A stretch of DNA of 19,644 nt, taken from positions 1 to 19,644 of the forward strand of contig JAPTJF010000709.1 in assembly GCA_029339195.1 (NCBI GenBank), written 5' to 3'. A program made the translations under genes and the position numbers. Within the stretch, counting starts at the first letter, position 1, and every line of letters begins with the position of its first letter. The notes below the pieces were generated by a model that did no database searches, was not told the origin of the DNA, and was given only the letters and a program-made list of their open reading frames with translations. This DNA is from Micractinium sp. NFX-FRZ. Its lineage: Eukaryota; Chlorophyta; Trebouxiophyceae; Chlorellales; Chlorellaceae. Below, one piece after another: positions 1 through 7,824 of this stretch.

Positions 1-2
1 TC

Positions 3-77
3 CAGCTGCTGTTTGATGTCGTGATGAATGTGAAGAAGGTGACCAGGGGAATGATAGATAGGGTACGCGACACAGTG
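3..77 (+). repeat. Left arm of 75-bp terminal inverted repeat
   Basis: Bases 3-77 are the reverse complement of bases 19570-19644, with one mismatch (A at 16 against the complement of C at 19631). Similarity stops sharply inside the window at base 77. Reading inward, both arms keep the same 25-codon frame open (centre MNVKKVTRGMIDRVRDTV), and the single difference changes Asp to Gly. Both also carry GTG just at the point of divergence, so a shared exon ending at a splice donor is possible. Only two bases lie outside this arm and none outside the other. It could be an element terminus, an exon of duplicated genes entering from both sides, or a repeat at which an assembly contig ended. Confidence 0.93.
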
Positions 78-990
78 GCAGCAGCGCCGCCAGCAGTGCC
101 GCCAGGGGTGCCTAACATATCACTGCACACCCCTCTCTGCTCGCTACCAGGCCATTTATTTCCATCGGTAGTTACATTTCGTGTCGACAGCGAAGGCATA
201 CGGCATTTTGGCAGGGCTTTGAGCCCATCACATCAACAGGCGGGGCAAAGAGCAGGGGGAGAGGAGAGCGGCCACCCCGTGGGTGCGGTGTCGCGAAAAT
301 TACCGCCAGGGGAGCCAATGAAATATGTGGAGTATGTGGCGTGGAAAGATGGCGGCTGGATGGGTGCGAGCTTGCGTGGTGAGGTACAGGGGGGTGTCTA
401 TCAACCAACCATCGCAGAGGGGCGGCATGGGGGGTAATATAGTGCACAGGGCAGCGGCAGGCAGGGGAGCATGCGTGGGTGAGAGCTAGGCGGCTGCCAA
501 GGAGGGGGTAAGGGGCGATGGGCTAGGGGAAGCAAAGAAGTCGCAACTGATCAGAGGGGCAAACGAGCTTCTTTCAGAAGCACCGGCACCGGCAGGGGGT
601 GCTTGCAAACAGCACGGACGGGGCACCCCTGGCGGTGACTGCCTGTGGGGTCTACGGGTGTAAGCAACAGAGAGAAGGGATGTCTTGCGTGTGTGGGCGT
701 ATGCTGGGCGCGTGAGGGGCTAACCAACCGCTATGCATTCAGCTCGGGCAGACAGGATAGACAGAGGGCGGTACAGCGGGGGAAAATGGGAAAGGGGTGA
801 CGAGCCTAGCAGGGCGGCTAAATGTACAGTTCGGAGCAGCAGCAGGGAAAGAAGCGGGGCTGTTCCGTTCGAGTTTTCGTTCGTGGCCTCAGGCCAGCAT
901 GATTGGGGGGCGCAGCCGCATTGCGACACGCTGTGCTCACGGCCCCTTGGTATGTATGGTGCGTTTTGTTGCATTCACCCGAGGTGTACC
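78..990. other. Non-genic stretch
   Basis: I see no convincing gene here. The open frames on both strands have low-complexity, His/Pro/Arg-rich or repetitive translations typical of antisense GC-rich DNA, and I find no chain of exons with agreeing phases. If an exon from the left really ends at base 73, its next exon is not recognisable here. The right part probably holds the 3' untranslated region of the minus-strand gene ending at 991. Confidence 0.5.
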
Positions 991-2158
991 TCAGATGTAC
1001 TTCTCATCGTCCTGCAGCAGGTAGTTCTCCCTGCACACACAGGGGGAGGGGGAGCGGGGAGGGGGGAGGCCGGCGGGTCAGCCATACTGCCAGGTAGCTA
1101 GCCAGGCCATAGGTCAGGCTGGAGGCTGGCCTCCGCGCACCATGCCCACCCCAGATTCAGAGCTGCACCCTGTCTACTCTCGCTACCTCGCGGCGTTTGC
1201 GCTGCGCAGCTGCACGCAGCTGCCCCTACCACACCACCACATGATATGTCCTGCTCCATGCTTTCCGCACCATACTGTGCCCCCCCTGCTGCGCATGTGC
1301 ATGCTGTGCCTGCTGAGCTCACATAATGAAGCGTGAGTGGAAGACAGAGTCGAGTGCAGAGTCCAGGGCGCCGTCCACGGTGGCGTTCTGGCTGACGCCC
1401 GAGAAGGAGCGGCGCTTGGAGGTGAGGGAGGCAATGACAGGCTCCAACAGGCGGCGGGAGGAGAAGGGGCGCTGCAGGCGCGCCGCCAGGCCGGCTGCAG
1501 GGGAGGGGGCAGGGGAGGAGTGGCGGAGGGTGGTGAGGGGATGACGCGTACTGCAGGGGGCGGAAGAGCGGACGGGGGGTGCGGCTGCTAATGTGCCGAC
1601 CACGTCGCACAGCGGCAGCACCAGCAGCAGCCTCAGCACCGAGCGCACCTGAGCAGCAGAGGAGGAAGATGGCGGCGGCGCCCACTTCCGCGGTGGCGCC
1701 TGTGCTGGCTGCGCCGCCAAACAGGCCGCCGCTGGAGGGCAGCAGGGCCTCGGTTGCCAGGGCCACAGCTGCACCCACCATGGCGCTGCGCCCCGCCAGG
1801 CGCTCAAAACGCGCCACACTGGCCTGCACACGGGGGCAGCAAGAGCAGCGGGGGAGTGAGCAGAGGCGCAGGGATTTACTGGTGTACAGAAGCTGGGGCT
1901 GGCAGCCCGCTGACAACGACGGGGCGCCAGTATGCTAGGGCAGGCGCCGGCGCACAGAGGCGGGAACGCCCGCCCGCACCTCCCACGCCTCCCCGCCCTC
2001 ACCTGCGCCTGCACCAGGTCTGACAACAGCGGCAGCAGCCGTCCGCTGTTGGCGTTCTGGTCCGAGGGGAGGAGGGCAGCAGCACGGACGGTCACAACGC
2101 GCCGGGAGCGGCAAGGGCGCAGCGTTGCAGGCGTCGCAACGCGGGTGGTCAGGGACAT
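991..2158 (-). CDS. Chloroplast light-harvesting-like protein (SEP/LIL type)
   Basis: Predicted 180-aa protein from four exons: 2158-2003, 1823-1649, 1494-1323 and 1030-991. All junctions are GT-AG and the phases agree (0, 1, 2). Residues 1-28 are rich in Arg, Thr, Ala and Val with no acidic residues, like a chloroplast transit peptide ending near VTVRAAA. Residues 53 onward begin ASVARFERLAGRSAMVG, the E-x-x-x-G-R-x-A-M signature of the first chlorophyll a/b-binding helix. A second hydrophobic stretch (VGAAAIFLLCCSAGLAA) follows about 30 residues later without that motif. Two helices with only one CAB motif is the layout of stress-enhanced/LIL proteins of thylakoids, which are linked to photoprotection and pigment handling; that role is inferred from the family. 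The last exon encodes only ENYLLQDDEKYI. The start is the only ATG in frame near the transit peptide; the gene is divergent from the methyltransferase. Confidence 0.72.
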
Positions 2159-2527
2159 CGTGGATGCGGGCAATGTGTGGCAGCGGGGGCCGGGGAGGTG
2201 TCGGGTTGAGCTTGAACAACAAGCACCGGCTTGGACTGCTGATCAGAGCTTGCAGGCGTGAAAGACGGCTGTGGGAGCCCCTGATGGTTGCGATGACCGG
2301 TGCAGAAGGCGTGCCGACAGGCAAAACGAGGCCTTGTAGTCGCGCCGCCACGGCAGGCGCCGCATGCAGCTGCTGAGAAGTGCACCTTCTGGCCCGATGT
2401 GGGCAATTTGCAGTAGGCCATCGCTGTCGCGCGTTCCGAGGCCAAAGCACGGCGCTTTTGGCTTGTCGGCCATACACTTTGGTTCGGGCTTGCACCGCTT
2501 GCGGCGCTTGTCTGTATATATTGCAGC
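2159..2527. promoter_or_regulatory. Divergent promoter region, SEP-like / methyltransferase
   Basis: 369 bp separate the two divergent start codons, so both promoters must lie here or in the leaders. A TATATA run sits at about 2515-2520, only eight bases before the plus-strand ATG, too close for a normal TATA box. It is followed by TTGCAG, which could instead be the 3' end of a leader intron. No other element is clear. Confidence 0.35.
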
Positions 2528-4493
2528 ATGGGCAGCAACCAGTTGGAGCCGCATAAGCAGGCGGAGTTGGACCAACCGCGACAGCAGCAGGCAGCAGCGG
2601 CGCATGCGGCGGCGGCAGCGGCGGCAGAGGCAGCGGCAGCGGGGCAGGAGGAGGCGAGCACCAGCCAGGGCCTGCCCGACTGTTACCTGATCGTGCACAA
2701 TGTGGCCAAAAAACACAACATTGGTGGGTGGGAAGTGGGTGGGTGTGGACACAGTGCCGTGCGCTGCTTGCACTTGCTGCAATGCTGGTGCCGGCACGTG
2801 CCGAGCGCACCTGCCTGCCTGCTGTGTCATCACGAAATTCTGCTGCCGGCTGCCTGCAGGCACGCTTGCACGCTGCGCCACAGCCTTCAACGTCAAGCAG
2901 GTGGGTGCAGCCGTCGTGCTGCGCGACCGCAGGCCTGCCCCACCCAGCTGCCGCCCCACTCCGCGCCAGTTGTATTCGGCCGTAACCCCGCCTTCCTCTG
3001 GCATGTCCCAAACAGCCCCCGCCCCTTGCCACATGCCACGCATATGCACCTGCAAGGAGCCCGCCCCCCGCCGCCCCGCCCCCCTGCCTGCGCCTGCCCG
3101 CAGGTGTGCCTCGTCGGCTCCCGGCAGTTCAACACATTTGGGGCGCACGGCTCCAGCGACTATGTCCACTTCAGGCACTTCCCCACGCTGGAGGAGTGTG
3201 TGCGAGACTTGAAGGAGATCAGAGGTGGGTGGGTGGGCCGAGGGTGTATCAGGAGGGGTGGCGGTAGGCTTGGGAACAGCTCCACGCTTTCAGAAAGAGT
3301 GCGTAGGCCACGTGAGACGTGGTGTGGAGGAGGGGGGGCAGGGAGGGCAGGCGCAGGGGCACGGGCATTTGGGCAGGCGGAGCAGGGGAGGTAGGGATGC
3401 AGGCCAGGGGGGGGCAAACAGGGGGCGCTCCGTTGGGGGGAACCCTTGTGATCATCTGCTCAGCTGCGGCTCCCCTGCTTTGCCCCTCACTGTTGCCTTC
3501 TCACAGCTGCCTCCCACCACTGCAACCTGGGCGCAGGCTGCAGCATAGTGGGCGTGGAGATTCAGGAAGGAGCGCTGCCGGTGCACCGCTTCCCCTTCAG
3601 CGGCAACACCGCCTTCATGCTGGGAAATGAGGTGTGCTGCTGGCGTGGAGGAGGGGTGGGATGATCCAACGGGAGGTGATGGGTGGACCACCAGTTGGCT
3701 TGGATGGGAATGAGGTCAGGGCGAGGGGCAGGGTCTGAAGCGGGTGGATGGGTGGGCAGGGTGGCCAGAGGAGCGCCACTTGCCATTCTGCCAACCAGCC
3801 CGCCAGCCCGGCCGCCCGGCTGCCCGCCCATCCCTGCCCTGCGCCCGTCCATCCCCCGCCTTGCCATCCCACCCCCGCCCGCTGAACGATGCTGTGCTGT
3901 GCTGTGCAGGGGCAGGGGCTGACCGACCGCCAGATGGCGCTGTGCGACTCGTTCATCTACATTCAGCAGTACGGCGTCGGTACCGCCTCCCTCAACGTGG
4001 CCGTGGCAGCCTCCATCGTGCTCCACCACTTTGCGCTCTGGGCGGGGTACCCCGAGCGGCAGCGAGAGGTGGGTGGCAGGGCAGCGCAGGATAGCAGGCG
4101 TGGGGGCGGGCAGGAGCAGGGCGGCGGCTTGTCTTGGTGGTGGGGCAGTAGAGGGCAGAGTGTCCGCGGGATGCATGTGCAGTGATGCGTGCATGCTTAA
4201 TGGGGCGACCCAGGGCGCACTGGTTGGCCACTTGCATGACCGAACCCCCGGCCCGTCCCTCGGTTGGGATGTATGGTTGAGCTTGAAGTTGCGGATGGTT
4301 TTACACTCGACCCTTCCTTCCTGGGTTGCAGGGCCACAAATTTGTTGTGGACGACCGGCCCGCCCGCACAGCGCCCCGCGGATTCGTCCCGCTGACGGCA
4401 GAAGAGCAGGCGGCAGAGCGGGCACGGCGGCAGCAGGCGGCAGCAGACGGGGACGCAGACGCAGCAGAATTGCCGGCGCTGTTTGATGAGTGA
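2528..4493 (+). CDS. SpoU/TrmH-family RNA 2'-O-methyltransferase
   Basis: Predicted 267-aa protein from six exons: 2528-2723, 2860-2900, 3104-3224, 3507-3631, 3910-4068 and 4332-4493. Phases agree at every junction (1, 0, 1, 0, 0). Residues 1-50 are a Gln/Ala-rich tail. The SPOUT domain follows. Motif 1 lies near residues 61-70 (KKHNIGTLAR, with the conserved Asn64 and Arg70), motif 2 around 158-165 (LGNEGQGL) and motif 3 around 182-201 (YGVGTASLNVAVAASIVLHH), which build the trefoil knot that binds S-adenosylmethionine. Such enzymes methylate ribose 2'-OH groups in tRNA or rRNA; the substrate cannot be told from sequence. It resembles the plant SpoU proteins of the At4g15520 type. The C-terminal 35 residues are charged and Ala-rich. 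No targeting peptide is evident. Confidence 0.85.
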
Positions 4494-4614
4494 CCCAGGA
4501 GGGGAAGCCCTGCAGGGGCGGGCCCCGTTTCTCCTGGCTGACTGTGATGATAGGGTTGATTTTCATGACACACCCAAGTGCTTGTCTGAGCGCCATCCAT
4601 GCCAGCTACCGCTG

Positions 4615-4619
4615 TGTAA
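4615..4619 (+). terminator. Candidate polyadenylation signal TGTAA
   Basis: TGTAA, the usual green-algal polyadenylation signal, occurs about 120 bases after the stop codon of the methyltransferase gene. The position is reasonable for its 3' end, although a five-base match can occur by chance. Confidence 0.45.
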
Positions 4620-5213
4620 GACGCAGAGGGTCACAGGAGGCATCAGGGCTTCACAGTTGGGGCAATGCTGCCGCGTGTGCCGGTCTTAGCATGTGCTAGC
4701 TGGTTACGTGCATGCCGGTAGCGCAAATGCGCTGGTGGCAGTGCATTTCGGCATGCCCCGGGGCATGGGGCATAGGCGGGCGCCTGGAAGACCGGATAGG
4801 GTATTGAACCTGCCGCCCAGCTGGCACGGACCCACACCCGCCTAGTACCAGTCAACTAGTACATGTGTGTGTGCGTGTGTTGCAGCCAGGTGCTACAAAT
4901 TCGAGGCAGAAATAGCAGGATGAATGCAAAGAGATTGGGGGAGGGGTGAAGAAGCTGTTGCAGAGTGATGCAAAGACATTGGGGGAGGGATGAAGAAGCT
5001 TTTGCAGTGTGAAGATGAGCGGGAGGGCACGGGGCACTGTGGCAGTTGAAGTGGTGGGTGGGTGCAAGCAGGGTTGCTGGTCCGGTGCGCACTTGCAGCG
5101 CAGGGGGTGAGTCAGCGTGGTGCCAGCACAGGCAGGTGTGGCAGTGTGAGAGGCGGTGATGCGAAACAGGGGCGAAATTGGTCGCTCAGAGGCCGCCCCA
5201 ATGCTCAGCATGC
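4620..5213. other. Convergent intergenic region with small repeats
   Basis: Region between the converging methyltransferase and chitin-binding genes, holding no convincing gene. It contains a short hairpin (4720-4733, stem AGCGCA), a perfect 16-bp palindrome at 4752-4767 (CATGCCCC and its complement), and a 44-bp tandem duplication described separately. It probably holds the 3' untranslated region of the minus-strand gene. Confidence 0.5.
4924..5011. repeat. Two-copy 44-bp tandem repeat
   Basis: Two adjacent copies (4924-4967 and 4968-5011) each begin ATGCAAAGA and contain ATTGGGGGAGGG and GAAGAAGCT, with only a few mismatches. They lie downstream of the minus-strand chitin-binding gene, probably in its 3' untranslated region or spacer. 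Confidence 0.85.
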
Positions 5214-6828
5214 TCAGCACGCCACCCGCTCGATGATCACGTTCATGTTGCCCTTGAAGTTGCCCTGCCTGTTGACGTCCAGACTGTTGAAGGCCGTCTG
5301 GTCAATGTCGAAACCGGTGGGCTTGGTGCACCTGTCGACGATGCGGGCGACGAGGGAGGGCCTGGAGGTGGCGTCCAGGTTGGTGACGCGCAGGCAGGTG
5401 CCGCAGTTGGCCTGGGAGAAGCCGCCCAGGTAGCGGGACTCGCAGTACGAGATCCAAGGGTACTGCAGATGAGGTGAGGGGTTTTGGAGTGGACGAGTGA
5501 GCGCGAGTGTGTGGGTGGGGGCAGAGGAGGCGTGCTGCATTGGTTACCACCTGATTAATGAGAGTGCTGCTGTTGACGCCAGTACCAATCGGCCCTCCAG
5601 CACCGTCCACCCACGCACTGCCAGTAGCAGCAGCAGCAGCCCCCATCACCACCAGTGCCGCCCGCCCCCACGCCACTGACCTGCATCCACTGGCCGGCGG
5701 TGAGGCCCCCGGGGCCGTTCCGCCCGTTGAGCTTGTCGGAGCAGGTGAGGAAGCTCTGGCGCATCTCCAGCCAGCCATAAGACTGGTTGTACCAGTGGGG
5801 CTGGGCCACAGACTGGAAGCCGGTACCGGGGCCCTCCGGGGGGTTGGGGTTGGGGTTAGGGTTGGGATTGGGGTTGGGGTTGCTGCAGCCTGCCTTGGGC
5901 ACATTCAGCACCATGCCAGGCTGGATGAGGTTGGGGTTGGTGATCTGCGGGGGAGCAGGGGGCGGGCAAACAGTGCGGAGGGAGGGTGGGTGGGTGAGTG
6001 GGAGAGGGAGGGAGGGCGAGTGAATGAGAGCTTTGTTATGCACACTGGCTGGAGCCACGTGCCGGCCTGTTGCGGGCAGGTAGCTGCCACCTGCTTTGCC
6101 TGCCCGCCCGCACGCCCACCATTCAAATAAACTGCCCCAACCGAACACTGACAGACAGGCACCTGCCCACCCAGCCACCCACCTGCGGGTTGGCGGCGGT
6201 GAGCTGCTGGACAGTCACGCCCAGGCTGGCGGCAATCTTGGCCATCCAATCGCCCCGCTGCACGGTGACAGTGCAGCCGCCCTGCTGAGGGGGCGGCGGC
6301 GAGGGGACAGGCGTCCGCTGGGGGGGCGGCGGCGAGGGGACGGGTGCCCGCTGGGAGGGCGGGGGCGACGGCACGAGGTTGCCGCCGCCGCCGCACTGCG
6401 CCTGGGAGGGCAGGGCGCAGGTCTTGAGGGCGTTGCTCCAGATGCTGCCTGCGCCGCACGCCTGGTAGTAGGCCTGCTGGGGGCCCACGCACCAGTAGAA
6501 GCGCTGGCACCCGGTTGTCACGTCAGCGTGGTAGCTGTTGGCCGGCTTGTCACGGCAGAAGCAGGCGGCGTCGGCGGGGGCGCACTGCACGGTGGTGGGA
6601 GCGGCGGCGAGTGGGTTTCATAAGTGCAACGGTACAAAAAGTGGCAGCCGGGATGTGTTAGAAGCATGAGCCACTCAGAATGGAGCAGGATGGAGCAGCA
6701 CCGCCCACGGAGGGCACAGCTGCTCGGGCACGCCAATGCTACACCCAGGTCGGCAGCCCCACCTGAGCGCGGGCTCCCACGGCCAGAAGAGCCAGGCCGA
6801 GGACTAGGGCCAGCAGGCTGCGCTTCAT
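5214..6828 (-). CDS. Secreted CBM14-LysM-barwin chitin-binding protein
   Basis: Predicted 326-aa protein from four exons: 6828-6763, 6584-6183, 5944-5681 and 5462-5214. All introns are phase 0. Exon 1 is exactly a signal peptide (MKRSLLALVLGLALLAVGAR, then AQ). Residues about 23-86 are a CBM14/peritrophin-type chitin-binding domain (GCQRFYWC ... ACGAGSIWSNALKTC). A Pro/Ser linker with repeated PVPSPPPP follows (about 91-122). A LysM domain occupies about 126-173 (VTVQRGDWMAKIAASLGV to QPGMVLNVP) and is split by intron 2. An Asn-Pro repeat linker (about 178-191) precedes a barwin/PR-4-like domain (about 206-326) with ANCGTCLRVTN and ARIVDRC and six cysteines, at 224, 251, 264, 267, 289 and 326, the number expected for barwin. 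It should be secreted and bind chitin or glucosamine polymers in the alga's own wall or in fungal or bacterial partners. No catalytic chitinase domain is present. Confidence 0.87.
5842..5882 (-). repeat. Hexanucleotide repeat coding an Asn-Pro linker
   Basis: GGTTGGGGTTGGGG-like repeats, with one TTAGGG and one TTGGGATT variant, lie inside exon 3 of the chitin-binding gene. Read on the minus strand they encode alternating Asn-Pro. The run looks telomere-like by eye but is an in-frame coding microsatellite. Confidence 0.9.
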
Positions 6829-7824
6829 TGGAAGCGGGGTGCGAGTTGAAGGAAGGGTTGCTTGAAGGCGGCACGGGCCGAGAGGGGCAGGTGGCGGCGC
6901 CGCTGGTGGTGACTGGTCGGTCGGGCGGGTCAGGCGGGTAAGGTGCCAATCGCGGCGCTGGCCCAGCCTTTAATCTCCGCCACACACCTACAGCTTCCCC
7001 GCGCCTCTCCAAGCCCATTTCCGCGGTGAGTGCTTACAGACCTGCACCTTCAGCTCAGCTTCAAACCTCCCACCGCGGCACAGGCACCGCGTATGCTGGT
7101 GTAGCACGTCACTTTTGGAAATGCTCGATGGGCGATCGGTGCAAGGGCTATCAGTGGTGCGGCGGCTTGTGACCACCCGTACCCTCTGCCTTTGCTGCCG
7201 CTGCCGCCTCATTGGAAGAGAGGGGAGGGCATGGAGAGAGCACCTACTGCCGCTGCGCAGGGATCCCCCGAAGCATGAAAAGCTTGATCTGTGTCTTGAA
7301 ACGACAATCGAGCGCTGCACTGCTGCTGGTTGGCATGGGACCGCTCGACCGGTCACCCCCCCCTGGAGGCACAAGGTGCCGAGCAGGCACTGAGAGCTGC
7401 CGACTGACTGTGATGCGTACATGCATCCACTTCTTTGCGAAATTCTTGCCTTTTACAGCCAAGCACATTGGCTTGTGGCGCAGCAGGAGGTCTGACGGGT
7501 GGGGGGAAGGGGTACGGGAGGTGGGGATAGGAAAGGAAGGGTGGCCGGGCCCTGGAAATGCCGGGCACATCCTGCGCTTACGGCGCAGAGAAAATCCGAG
7601 GGGCAGATACAAAACTAAAAGGGACGGACAGTGCCAAGTCAGGTATAACACGGGGCATTCACAACCCTCTCTCCCAGCCAACGCGCGCTCTCACATGTGC
7701 TGCACCACAGGCCAGCACTCGGGGCTTCTCTCCCCCGGCCAGGTGGGCTGGCTAGGCTGCCTCATAGCATGTGCCACAGCCGCCCCTTGGGACAGGTCTC
7801 TGCCAGGCGCCCTGAGCTGCGTGA
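6829..7824. other. Spacer: promoter of chitin-binding gene, 3' region of coiled-coil gene
   Basis: About 1 kb between two minus-strand genes, without a convincing gene. Near the chitin-binding gene, a CCAAT motif (plus strand, about 6944) and an ATTAAAGG sequence (minus strand, about 6969-6976, some 145 bases before the ATG) could be promoter elements. TTACA at 7453-7457 (TGTAA on the minus strand) could be the polyadenylation signal of the upstream coiled-coil gene, about 370 bases past its stop. Confidence 0.4.

Noticed and set aside
1326..1591. Plus-strand open frames across the SEP-like gene
   Set aside because: They are antisense to exons with a transit peptide and CAB motif; their Arg/Glu/Gly-rich translations are shadows of GC-rich codon use.
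3281..3330. Exon-edge echoes in introns of the methyltransferase gene
   Set aside because: Weak matches are visible (for example CCACGCT ... GTGCG near 3281-3310 against exon 3, and GGGGCAGGGTCTGA near 3722 against exon 5), but they are too short to separate from chance by eye.
4775..4860. tRNA gene on the minus strand, from a GGTTCAATACC B-box-like sequence
   Set aside because: The flanking bases do not form a T-arm stem, and no acceptor or anticodon arm could be folded.
5842..5882. Internal telomeric repeat
   Set aside because: Units vary (GGTTGG, GGTTAG, GGATTG) and stay in frame encoding Asn-Pro within a well-supported exon.
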